Source: Schleiferia thermophila (lineage in GTDB: Bacteria > Bacteroidota > Bacteroidia > Flavobacteriales > Schleiferiaceae). Taken from it: a stretch of DNA of 64,000 bases. Position 1 is the first letter of the stretch; every line of letters starts with the position of its first letter. The notes beneath the pieces were generated by a model. It did no database searches. It was not told where the DNA came from and saw only the letters and a list, made by a program, of their open reading frames with translations. The stretch spans positions 310,001-374,000 of the forward strand of contig NZ_QPJS01000002.1 in assembly GCF_003337435.1 (NCBI RefSeq), in the 5' to 3' direction. Below are positions 54,290 to 62,224 of this stretch, piece after piece. Both the position numbers and the translations under genes were made by a program.

Positions 54290-54328
54290 AAAAATACAAT
54301 CGCCCCGAACCATTGGTCGGGGCGATTG
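54290..54328 (-). terminator. Rho-independent terminator after the LruC-domain gene
   Basis: A 12-bp perfect stem CAATCGCCCCGA/TCGGGGCGATTG (54297-54308 with 54317-54328) with an eight-base loop, followed on the minus strand by TATTTTTTGC. It lies about 25 bases after the gene's stop codon. Confidence 0.9.
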
Positions 54329-54353
54329 ACAGGATTGTACTATCAGTAGTATT

Positions 54354-56543
54354 TTATGGGTTGTATATTTTTGAAGTGACGACGTTGTTGCCATTGTCCA
54401 CATACCAAAGGGGGTATTGAACTCCTCCACTTTGTGCCCATGGCGCAAATTGCTGGTAAACACCTACAATATCTTCTTTTTCGATGGGGTATTTCCAAAT
54501 ATCAGGAATTTCAATGGCCCAAGGAAGACCTGTTTTGCTGGTGTAATTGAGAAATCCGCTGGCGCCGGTATTGTCGTCGATGGTGCCAAACAGAGTGGTG
54601 TTGGCCAGGTCGGTGGGTTGAAAACCCGGCAAGTGCACCTCGCGGCCCCGGTTTTGATTTACGATCGTGAAAGGATTCCAATCGCCGATATTGGCTATGG
54701 GTATCGGAGAGCTGAAGTTTATGGTAACAACCCGTTCGATTGGGGCTACAAATGTTTGATTGGGCACTGTATTGACAAATAGGGTTCCTGGATTTGGCAG
54801 GGCGCTGAACGCGTTGTCGAAAATAATGACCACAGCTTTGCTTTGTCCGTTTTCAGTGCCGTTGGGGGCAATGCTTGTGAAGCCGGAGAGCAATTGACCA
54901 TCAACGGATTGAATGGCAGAGGGAAGTAAATTGTCAAACTGAATGCCGAAAGCATTTCGTTGGGAAGCTCCAATAGCAACTACTTTGTAGGTGTAAAAGA
55001 GTTCCACAGCGCCCATATTGGCATTGAGTACAAAGTGCATTCTGTTGTGAATGACCAGATCGTTGAAATCAAAATCTCCATAGGCTGGCCACAGGTCTTC
55101 AAAAGCAAGGGTATTAAACCCATTTTGTGAAGGGAAATAGAGGTTGTAAGCGCGGAGGGGATCGTTGGGGTATTCGTCGATGTTGTCGGGTACTCCATCA
55201 CCATCTGAATCTACAATTGAAGGTGTTCCGAATCCTTCAGGATTGCAGGGTGAAGTGGGGATAAAATTGTTGCATCCGATGGAGGCCGGAGCTACAATTG
55301 CCCCATTATTTGCCACTATATTGGTTGCACAGAGCTCTACATTGCCAGCAATACCACCGGAGCTGTTAATGGTCAGCGGGCCGGGAATTACAATACTGGA
55401 AGTACTTCCATAGGCTTGTATGACCTTGTTGAAGTAGGTATTGCCTGTACCGCCTTTAATCATGGCGCCATCGTACAAGGTAATGGTAGTGCTGGAGTTG
55501 ACATACATTTCATTGTTGCAGCGCATGTAAGAGCAGTTTTCTAGTATACCGTTGAAGTGAAAATTATTGTTAGCCGTCATGGAGCAGTAATTCTGGACAT
55601 TCGATGACCTGTTGAAGTGGATGGTATTTCCACTGGCAACTTTTCCATGATTGAGGAACTTATGGTTGATGTTGATATCGGAAGTTGTATTGATTTCACC
55701 ATAGTTTACGATTTCGCTGCCTGAGTTGCAGTTGAATTGTCCGTTGATGTTTAGGATTCCTTCGTTGTAGACTTTTCCGTTTGGGGAGAAGTTGGAGGTG
55801 ATGGTTACGTTGTTGCTCCAGTTTCTGAAGGCTGAAGTATTGCCGTTGAAATTGATATTTCCGGTAGTCAGGGTAGCCCCGGCATTGATTTCAAGGGAGG
55901 CATTGTTATTTGCATTAAAATAACTAAAGTTGACGTTGGCTCCGGGACAAATGCGTACCTGAACATTGCCACCAATGTTGAAGCCACCGGTGAAGGTGCC
56001 GCTGATGCATATGATTTCATTGCCCCAAAAGTTGCCGTTGTAGTTGGAGAAGTTGTTAAGTGTTACGGTACATCCGGTGCATCCGTTGGGATTGATTTGA
56101 GTTTTACGCTGGGGGCGGCCCATTTTTTTGAAGGTGAAGTTTACCTTATCGCCCTCTATGGATACGGTGCGCATGTCCCTTATTCCATTGGGGTAATTGA
56201 CTACTACGAAAACATTTTTTACGGCGCGGCTTATCCTGGCTTTTACCGATGCGTTTTGGTTTTTAGAGGCTATCACTACTACTCTGGGGGAAGTACCCTC
56301 ACTTGGAAATTTGTCAAAGAGTTCTATTTTGTACTTGTTGTTGCCAAACATATCATCCTCGATGGATGCAGTAAAGTCTATTTCTCTCATGGTTGAGAAA
56401 TCAAAACCCGAAGGTACCTGAAGTTCTTTCATGGAAGAGATGTGGGCGGTATTCTGATTATCATCGATTTTGTCTTTTTTACAATGTGTAAAAATGTTCA
56501 GAGAGATGATGATAATTGCAATAAGGTTAAAATACTTTTTCAT
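54354..56543 (-). CDS. LruC domain-containing lipoprotein
   Basis: A 729-aa exported lipoprotein (signal FTHC with Cys21). After a short N-terminal domain (about 40-140) comes a long asparagine-rich region (150-440) of repeats such as INFNGNTSAFRNW, ILNINGQFNCN and TIHFNRSSNVQNYCS, predicted to form a parallel beta helix with cysteine pairs. The LruC domain follows: a calcium-binding-like loop DSDGDGVPDNIDEYPNDP (about 448-465), then FEDLWPAYGDFDFNDLVI and the C-terminal DUF4842-type region. LruC was first named in Leptospira; Bacteroidota versions are surface proteins of unknown role, possibly adhesins. Single-gene transcript ended by a terminator. Confidence 0.88.
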   Translation of the reverse strand: MKKYFNLIAIIIISLNIFTHCKKDKIDDNQNTAHISSMKELQVPSGFDFSTMREIDFTASIEDDMFGNNKYKIELFDKFPSEGTSPRVVVIASKNQNASVKARISRAVKNVFVVVNYPNGIRDMRTVSIEGDKVNFTFKKMGRPQRKTQINPNGCTGCTVTLNNFSNYNGNFWGNEIICISGTFTGGFNIGGNVQVRICPGANVNFSYFNANNNASLEINAGATLTTGNINFNGNTSAFRNWSNNVTITSNFSPNGKVYNEGILNINGQFNCNSGSEIVNYGEINTTSDININHKFLNHGKVASGNTIHFNRSSNVQNYCSMTANNNFHFNGILENCSYMRCNNEMYVNSSTTITLYDGAMIKGGTGNTYFNKVIQAYGSTSSIVIPGPLTINSSGGIAGNVELCATNIVANNGAIVAPASIGCNNFIPTSPCNPEGFGTPSIVDSDGDGVPDNIDEYPNDPLRAYNLYFPSQNGFNTLAFEDLWPAYGDFDFNDLVIHNRMHFVLNANMGAVELFYTYKVVAIGASQRNAFGIQFDNLLPSAIQSVDGQLLSGFTSIAPNGTENGQSKAVVIIFDNAFSALPNPGTLFVNTVPNQTFVAPIERVVTINFSSPIPIANIGDWNPFTIVNQNRGREVHLPGFQPTDLANTTLFGTIDDNTGASGFLNYTSKTGLPWAIEIPDIWKYPIEKEDIVGVYQQFAPWAQSGGVQYPLWYVDNGNNVVTSKIYNP

Positions 56544-56675
56544 CGGTGAGGTTATTTGTTCTTAAAGAATTTGCTTTAATTATGCCAAATCGATTTAAAT
56601 ACTGATAATGAAGATTTTAGTCCTTTTTGTGAAATTGAAATTTTCCCAAATAGGGAATTATATTTCCATTAGGGA

Positions 56676-57683
56676 TTAAAATTCTGCACTTTTCAGCACA
56701 GATTCCATTTCGAAAAGCATGTTTCGTTTGTTAAGACCTACGGCCTGTAGAAAGGCATCAAGCAGTATGATTCTACGGTATTTTTCGTCAAAAATTGTAA
56801 TGGAGTAGAAAGGTCCCCCGAGGAAGTCATTTACCGACTTGTAGAGACCCCTCATTTCGATAGCCAGGCTGCCGTTAAAATTTATGGTTTGAGACAAGGG
56901 GGTGATGGAGGTGTCCACCATGGTGTAGCTGCCCGGACGAGAGGATTGGGTATGAATTCTGGTCAGTGAATCACGGATTGCTATAATCTCCCATTCATTG
57001 AGCAGGTGGCCTTCCGGGTCCCATGGTCTGGTGTAGACCATGATTACATGATGTGTTTTAGAAGACTGTGCGAAGAATATACTTAGGTTGTTTTTTTTTA
57101 CTACCTCGGTATAACCTTGTGGCATTAACAGTCGGATGCTTTCTTCTTCAGTGGCTTTTTTCCATTTTGCACCGGAGGTCAGAAGTGTTCTGCGGGTGAA
57201 ATTCAAATCTTGTTCGCGAAAACGACTGAAAATTTCACTTCTATGACGCGCTGTGAGCACATAAAGTTGTCTGAGGTCTGAGTAGGTAAATAGAGCTAAC
57301 TGTTGTGGTTTGGAGAATGCATTGGACTTCCATTGAAAGGTGGTAGTGTCTGATTCTTCGATGATGATGACGGCCTTATTTCTTTGAATGACATTTTTGA
57401 AGTTTACCGGGTCAACGCGCAAAATTGAGAAATATGGCTCCGGCTGAGGTAGTCCTGGCTGAGGGCGGAGGAGTTCGTTTTTAAGGGGTATTAGGGCTCG
57501 GGAATTCCAGAGGTGCTCGGTGCAAACTACTAAGATTTCGCATCTGGATCCCGTGCTTGGGGGTAGTGCTGTTTGCTGTTTTTTTGAGGGGGGGCCTGCA
57601 TGTTGGTCAGATGTAGATTCGCAACTTGGCAGAGTAATAAAGTACAGGAAGGAAAAAACAAGTAAGAATATTGTCTTTTTCAA
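56676..57683 (-). CDS. DUF4837 family lipoprotein, TTG start
   Basis: A 335-aa lipoprotein (LPSC, Cys20). The body matches DUF4837: LVVCTEHLWNS near the N-terminus, then LLRPQPGLPQPEPYFSILRVDP, NVIIIEES-like strand VIIIEESDTTTF, and the end GGPFYSITIFDEKYRRIILLDAFLQAVGLNKR. Function unknown, but DUF4837 genes sit next to an MltD-type lytic transglycosylase in many Bacteroidota, as here. The start is TTG at 57683, overlapping the TGA of mltD (TTGA); no ATG lies before the signal peptide, so the TTG is probably real and translation is coupled. Confidence 0.83.
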   Translation of the reverse strand: MKKTIFLLVFSFLYFITLPSCESTSDQHAGPPSKKQQTALPPSTGSRCEILVVCTEHLWNSRALIPLKNELLRPQPGLPQPEPYFSILRVDPVNFKNVIQRNKAVIIIEESDTTTFQWKSNAFSKPQQLALFTYSDLRQLYVLTARHRSEIFSRFREQDLNFTRRTLLTSGAKWKKATEEESIRLLMPQGYTEVVKKNNLSIFFAQSSKTHHVIMVYTRPWDPEGHLLNEWEIIAIRDSLTRIHTQSSRPGSYTMVDTSITPLSQTINFNGSLAIEMRGLYKSVNDFLGGPFYSITIFDEKYRRIILLDAFLQAVGLNKRNMLFEMESVLKSAEF

Positions 57684-59239
57684 TTGAGGTAAATCTTAAG
57701 CTTCATACCGGATTTCAGGTCGCGGGCATCTTTGAGATTGTTCCATGCCATAAGGTCTTCAACCCGTACGCCCTGATATCTTCTCGCAATGCTATAAAGT
57801 GTGTCTCCTGGATTTACGGTGTAATATTGTACATTGTTTCTGGAGTTATCGTTCTTTGTTGTACCGGAATTGTGTCTGATCACTGGAATTTGTTCTTTTG
57901 CAGAGGAGGCAGATGCTAAAGCGTTGGATGCGGATGGCCCTTGCCTGTTTCGGTATATGGTCAATCTCTGGTTTGGGTGTATGTTGTTGGATCGAAGGTT
58001 ATTCCATCGTTTGATATCTGAAATATTTACCTTGTATTTTTTGGCAATTGCACCTAAAGATTCACCTCTTTTTACAGTGTGCACGACTCTGTCGCCAGAG
58101 GTAAGTGGTGATGCTTCGGCATTGGCTCTCAATCGGTTGGCTATTTCGGTAGATGACCTGGTGGTTTCCTTTAGATACGTGTAGATGGTGTCTTCGTTGG
58201 CTACGAAGAGTCCCCATTTGTCTCTGGGTAAAGCGATGAAGTAAAGATTGTCTTCGCTGGAGGGTATGATGTAATGTCGATATTGTGGATTCAAAAAGCT
58301 GATCATTTCTGCGGGCATTTCGAGGACTTCGGCCAGATGGCGCAGATCGACGGGCTCTCTAACGACCACGGTATCAAGGTCGTAAAAAGTGATTTCCGGC
58401 TCAAGGGGGTAGATTCCATGTTCGTGTGCGTAGTTTATCACATAGTTTACTGCGATGAAGGCAGGTACATAGCCGGCTGTTTCCCTAGGGAGGTAAGGTC
58501 TGAGCTCCCAGTAGTTGGTTTTTCCTCCGCTTCTTCGGATGGCTTTTGTCACATTGCCCGGGCCGGAGTTGTAGGCGGCCAGAGCGAGGTTCCAGTCGTT
58601 AAACCAGCGATAGAGCTGTTTTAGGAAGCGCGCTGCTGCTTCAGTGGATTTGTAGGGGTCGTTTCGCTCATCGATGTAGCTGGTAATACTGAGGCCCATC
58701 AGCCTTCCGGTGGAGTAGATAAACTGCCAAAGTCCCTGTGCTCCGGCTACTGAGGTAGCCCGGGGGTTAAGGGCGGATTCGACCATTGCCAGGTATTTGA
58801 TTTCTAATGGAATGTTGTGTTTGTCGAATACTTCTTCGAAGATGGGGAAGTAGAGCTGAGAGAGTCCCATCATTCGAGATACTAACTGATGCTTGCGAAG
58901 ATACATTTCGATGTACTGGCGAACTTCGCGGTTATAGGTCAGCTGGAGTGGGGTTTTGTGGTCGAGCTTGCGAAGTCTGTATTCAAAGAGGCTGTCGGGG
59001 ATGGATGAAAAGTCTGCTGTATATTCATTTCGCTCTTCCCATCTTTGGGTAGTTCTGAACAAGTTTAGTTTAAACAATTCGTCCAGTGTTTTGGCGAAGG
59101 GGTCGTCTGAAATTTCAAGTCGATGGGATGCGGAAGCAGAGTCTTGATATATAACCAGACTGTCGTTGACGTCAATTTGTGCTGAAACCTGATGTAATGC
59201 AGCAAGCGTGAGTGCGAGGATAGCTTTTTTTAAATGCAT
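57680..59239 (-). CDS. MltD-type membrane-bound lytic transglycosylase with LysM domains
   Basis: Periplasmic enzyme cleaving the glycan strand of peptidoglycan to form 1,6-anhydromuramyl ends. The 519-aa protein has a signal peptide (about 1-20), a lytic transglycosylase domain (about 138-290) with catalytic glutamate E154 in AMVESALNP, GAQGLWQF and LALAAYNSGPGNVTKAI, and two LysM peptidoglycan-binding modules: HTVKRGESLGAIAKKY at about 388 and YTVNPGDTLYSIARRY at about 473, the second at the very C-terminus. A serine/asparagine-rich linker separates them. Coupled to the DUF4837 gene. Confidence 0.94.
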   Translation of the reverse strand: MHLKKAILALTLAALHQVSAQIDVNDSLVIYQDSASASHRLEISDDPFAKTLDELFKLNLFRTTQRWEERNEYTADFSSIPDSLFEYRLRKLDHKTPLQLTYNREVRQYIEMYLRKHQLVSRMMGLSQLYFPIFEEVFDKHNIPLEIKYLAMVESALNPRATSVAGAQGLWQFIYSTGRLMGLSITSYIDERNDPYKSTEAAARFLKQLYRWFNDWNLALAAYNSGPGNVTKAIRRSGGKTNYWELRPYLPRETAGYVPAFIAVNYVINYAHEHGIYPLEPEITFYDLDTVVVREPVDLRHLAEVLEMPAEMISFLNPQYRHYIIPSSEDNLYFIALPRDKWGLFVANEDTIYTYLKETTRSSTEIANRLRANAEASPLTSGDRVVHTVKRGESLGAIAKKYKVNISDIKRWNNLRSNNIHPNQRLTIYRNRQGPSASNALASASSAKEQIPVIRHNSGTTKNDNSRNNVQYYTVNPGDTLYSIARRYQGVRVEDLMAWNNLKDARDLKSGMKLKIYLN

Positions 59240-59299
59240 TAAGTTTGAATTGTTGATGCCCTTACGGGCAAATTTACAGTGCTGAACGATAAGATAGGT

Positions 59300-59680
59300 T
59301 TAAAAATTGTCGTCGCTGGCTGGCGCCGTGGGGTCTGTGATTTCTACCTGCAGGAGTTGGAGGTCTCCTATGACCTGGTCGTAGATTTTTGAAAACAGGT
59401 CGGGGTATTGTGTATAAAAGTGGTGTGACCGGCGATATTGCTCATCGGTGATGGAGTGTTTTTCGAAGATTGCTTTGTAATAGTCTTCCATCAGATGGTT
59501 TTCGCTGTACAGGACTTTATCGCCGGAGCGTCTGCCTTCGAGCAGGTGGATATCGACCAGTATGCTGGCCATTTGTTCGGGTGGCAGAACATCGGGTGGT
59601 ATTTCGACCTTGACACACGCAGGCAGCACCAGCAGAAGGCAGCCGATGCTAATCGCGCGTAAATTCCAGAGACATGGCAT
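59300..59680 (-). CDS. DUF4296 family lipoprotein
   Basis: A small secreted protein. Start ATG 59680 (126 aa, MPCLWNLRAIS) puts the signal peptide at the N-terminus with the lipobox VLPAC; an upstream ATG at 59710 would add ten residues. The DUF4296 core is PPDVLPPEQMASILVDIHLLEGRR followed by a helical segment (YYKAIFEKHSITDEQYRRSHHFYT). Both possible starts overlap the dihydroorotase gene. The order dpm-pyrC-DUF4296 is conserved in Bacteroidota; the function of DUF4296 is unknown. Confidence 0.84.
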   Translation of the reverse strand: MPCLWNLRAISIGCLLLVLPACVKVEIPPDVLPPEQMASILVDIHLLEGRRSGDKVLYSENHLMEDYYKAIFEKHSITDEQYRRSHHFYTQYPDLFSKIYDQVIGDLQLLQVEITDPTAPASDDNF

Positions 59681-60998
59681 TTTTGAAACTGCTGAATTTT
59701 CCGTTTTCATACATCAACTGTCCGTTTACGAAGGTGTGAGTTACTCTGGATTTAAAGCTGATGCCTTCAAAAGGTGACCAGCCACAGCTGTAAAAAATGT
59801 TGTCTTTGTTGACTGTATAGGGCATGGCCGGATGGAGGAGTACGAGGTCGGCGAAGTAGCCTTCGCGGATAAATCCGCGGTCTTTAATCCGAAACAGTAT
59901 GGAGGGGTTGTGACACATTTTTTCGACGAGGCGTTCGATGGTGATGCGTCCTTCTTTGACAAATTCCATCATTGCATTGAGGCTGTGCTGTACGAGAGGG
60001 CCGCCTGATGGGGCGTCGATGTAGGGTTTTTGTTTTTCTTCGAGGGTGTGCGGGGCGTGGTCGGTGGCGATGATGTCGATGCGGTTTTCGAGGAGGGCTT
60101 TCCAGATGGCTTCTCTGTCGGCGGTTGTTTTTACGGAAGGGTTCCACTTGATCAGATTTCCTTTATCGGCGTAGTCGGCATCGGAAAACCAAAGGTGGTG
60201 GATGCATGCTTCGGCTGTGATTTTCTTTTTTTCGAGGGGGACTTTGTTTTCAAAAATTACGGCTTCCTGTGCTGTGCTGATGTGGTAGATGTGGAGTCTG
60301 GAATTGAATTTTTTGGCCAGTGAGATGGCCGTTTGAGTTGAGAGCAGGCAAGCTTCGTGGCTGCGGATGAGTGGGTGATAGCGAGCCGTAAGTTGATTTC
60401 GACCTATCAGGTCAATGTATTTCTGCTGATTTTGGCGAATGGTTGTTTCGTCTTCGCAGTGGGTGATGATCAGCAGAGGGCTATCCCTGAAAAGGGCTTC
60501 TAAAGTGGCGGGATTATCGACGAGCATATTTCCGGTACTGGAGCCCATGAATACTTTAATTCCGGCGGCTTTGGAGGAGGCTGCTTTTTTGATTTCTTCT
60601 ATATTGTCGTTGCTGGCTCCGAGATTAAAGCCAAAGTTGGCCCAGCTGGTTTTTTCGGCGATGTGGTATTTCTGGTGAAGGAGTTCAATGGTGGTGGCGG
60701 GGGGATTGGTATTGGGCTGTTCGATGTAGGATGTGACTCCTCCGGCCAGGGCGGCCCGGCTTTCGGAGTAGATGGTGCCTTTGTAAGTGAGGCCGGGTTC
60801 TCTGAAGTGCACCTGGTCATCGATGATGCCTGGAAGCAGGTATTTTCCCATGGCGTCGATGATTTTGGTGTTGGCGTTGTGCGGGGATATGGAGGGGGCT
60901 ATTTTACTGATTCTCTCTCCGGTGATCAGCAGGTCGGATTCGGTGGTTTTGCCTTCGTTGACCAGTCTGGCGTTTTTGATGAGTGTGTGTCTGGCCAT
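59649..60998 (-). CDS. pyrC: Dihydroorotase (class I type)
   Basis: Amidohydrolase closing carbamoyl aspartate to dihydroorotate in pyrimidine synthesis. At 449 aa it has the class I length. Metal ligands: the N-terminal motif reads DDQVHFREPG (about 59-68), so the first histidine of the usual H-x-H is glutamine, while the carboxylated lysine is in AGIKVFMGSST, the histidines in THCEDE and IYHISTA, and the aspartate in ATDHAPHT. The same D-Q-V-H form is, as far as I know, common in Bacteroidota enzymes, so it need not abolish activity. Between dpm (8 bases upstream) and DUF4296. Confidence 0.92.
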   Translation of the reverse strand: MARHTLIKNARLVNEGKTTESDLLITGERISKIAPSISPHNANTKIIDAMGKYLLPGIIDDQVHFREPGLTYKGTIYSESRAALAGGVTSYIEQPNTNPPATTIELLHQKYHIAEKTSWANFGFNLGASNDNIEEIKKAASSKAAGIKVFMGSSTGNMLVDNPATLEALFRDSPLLIITHCEDETTIRQNQQKYIDLIGRNQLTARYHPLIRSHEACLLSTQTAISLAKKFNSRLHIYHISTAQEAVIFENKVPLEKKKITAEACIHHLWFSDADYADKGNLIKWNPSVKTTADREAIWKALLENRIDIIATDHAPHTLEEKQKPYIDAPSGGPLVQHSLNAMMEFVKEGRITIERLVEKMCHNPSILFRIKDRGFIREGYFADLVLLHPAMPYTVNKDNIFYSCGWSPFEGISFKSRVTHTFVNGQLMYENGKFSSFKNAMSLEFTRD

Positions 60999-61006
60999 AA
61001 GGGGTT

Positions 61007-61732
61007 TTAAAATGGTTTTAGTATGCTTCTGATCTTAAGCTTGATGACTCCGAAGATGGCTTCCCAGATGATTCCTTTGGACATTTTTGAAGTGCCATTG
61101 CTTCGGTCGGTGAAAATTACGGGTATTTCTTTTATGGTGAAGCCTTTTTTCCACGTAATGTACTTCATTTCTATCTGAAAGGCATAGCCTATGAAGCGAA
61201 CGCGGTCGAGATTGATGCTTTCCAGCACGCGTCTGGCATAACATTTAAAGCCGGCGGTGGCATCGTGTACCGGCAATCCGGTGACGAATCGAACGTAGCG
61301 GGAGGCAAAATACGAAAGTATTACGCGTGACATGGGCCAATTGATGACATTGACGCCGGTGACATACCTGGAGCCTATGGCCAGGTCGGCTCCTCCTGCT
61401 CTGCAGGCTTCATAGAGGCGAATGAGGTCCTGGGGGTTATGGGAGAAGTCGGCATCCATTTCGTAGATGTAGTCGTACTTGTGCCTAAGAGCGAATTTGA
61501 ATCCGGTAATGTAGGCTGTGCCTAGGCCTAATTTGCCGGGGCGCTGGATGAGGTGGATGCGCCCGGGGAAGGTGGGTTGAAATTGTCTGACGATGTCGGC
61601 TGTGCCGTCTGGTGAGTTATCGTCTACAATCAGTACTTCAAAGGCCACGGGCAAGTCCATGATGGTTTGCAGCAGGGGCCCGATGTTTTCGGCTTCGTTG
61701 TAGGTGGGAATTATGACCAGATTTCTATCCAA
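61007..61732 (-). CDS. Polyprenol monophosphomannose synthase (GT2, dolichol-phosphate-mannose type)
   Basis: Cytoplasmic or membrane-associated glycosyltransferase adding a sugar from GDP-mannose to polyprenyl phosphate. Motifs: LVIIPTYNEAENI, LIVDDNSPDGTADIV, GLGTAYITGFKFAL, MDADFSHNP, IGSRYVTG and HDATAGFKCY. No C-terminal membrane helices, as in the short DPM1 class. The open frame extends to a TTG at 61759, but that codon lies inside a -7 box TACCTTTG (61764-61757); the TTG at 61732 (241 aa) fits the expected transcript start and the family N-terminus. No ATG is available. First gene of the dpm-pyrC-DUF4296 unit. Confidence 0.87.
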   Translation of the reverse strand: MDRNLVIIPTYNEAENIGPLLQTIMDLPVAFEVLIVDDNSPDGTADIVRQFQPTFPGRIHLIQRPGKLGLGTAYITGFKFALRHKYDYIYEMDADFSHNPQDLIRLYEACRAGGADLAIGSRYVTGVNVINWPMSRVILSYFASRYVRFVTGLPVHDATAGFKCYARRVLESINLDRVRFIGYAFQIEMKYITWKKGFTIKEIPVIFTDRSNGTSKMSKGIIWEAIFGVIKLKIRSILKPF

Positions 61733-61756
61733 GTAGTTGTTGTAAAATGATGGGCT

Positions 61757-61764
61757 CAAAGGTA
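61757..61764 (-). promoter_or_regulatory. -7 box of the dpm-pyrC-DUF4296 operon
   Basis: TACCTTTG on the minus strand matches TAnnTTTG and decides against the upstream TTG as start of the synthase gene. No clear -33 element. Confidence 0.5.
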
Positions 61765-62060
61765 CAGTAGTCTGTGGTATGGAAGTGGGGTATTTGCTGT
61801 GATTGAATGTGGAGCTTTTTGGGGTATTGTCCGGGGGTTTGGATGGAGTGGAGGATCGAAGGGGGCTGGTAGGGGTGGGAGGAGTGGATGTGGTGTCTCA
61901 GGGTAAGGTGTGTATGGTTTCGGGTGGGGTTGGCTTTTGATCAGAGTGGATGTATTTAGGGGGGATTTGAGGGAATGGGTGTGGTGAGTCTGAGGTTGTT
62001 GGCCATGGATTGATATGGGATGGAGTTTTTGCGGCTGGTGTATTGCGTGAGGGATGCGGA
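61765..62060. other. Strand-asymmetric G-rich gap
   Basis: Roughly 300 bases with a strong excess of G over C on the plus strand (runs such as GGGGGTTTGG and GGGGTGGGAGG). An open frame on the minus strand is low-complexity (proline and histidine rich) and not a gene. No hairpin terminator, RNA gene or promoter other than the dpm -7 box is seen. Confidence 0.5.
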
Positions 62061-62161
62061 GGGCGCCCGCAGGGCGGTGCGGAGCACGGGAGCGAAGCGT
62101 ACCCCGGAGCAGCCTGACCCTGCGCGTAAAGGCCGCAAGGCCGGCGCGCAGGGGCACGCCC
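62061..62161. repeat. About 100-bp GC-rich palindromic element
   Basis: The element begins GGGCGCCCGCAGGGCGG and ends GGGGCACGCCC, so its ends are inverted (GGGCG/CGCCC). Inside are nested arms: CTGCGCG and CGCGCAG flank a small GGCC-GCAA-GGCC hairpin, and GCGAAGCG lies in the middle. The composition contrasts sharply with the surroundings. On the minus strand its text (GGCTGCTCCGGGGTACGCTTC) recalls dispersed GC-rich intergenic repeats that I know from other Bacteroidota genomes. It sits between the clpB terminator and the dpm promoter. Confidence 0.6.
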
Positions 62162-62164
62162 TAA

Positions 62165-62203
62165 GAAAAAAAAATCCCCGCCCTTGGGGGTAAGGACGGG
62201 GGA
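62165..62203 (-). terminator. Rho-independent terminator of clpB
   Basis: On the minus strand CCCCGTCCTT, a short loop of C residues, AAGGGCGGGG (one G-T pair) and a run of nine T form a strong terminator about 25 bases after the clpB stop. Confidence 0.85.
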
Positions 62204-62224
62204 TTGGGTGCTGGGTGTATGGGA

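Noticed and set aside
61756-62157. Minus-strand open frame of 133 codons over the GC-rich element
   Set aside because: The product is proline/histidine/arginine low-complexity sequence created by the GC-rich element and G-rich strand; no start signal or family resemblance.
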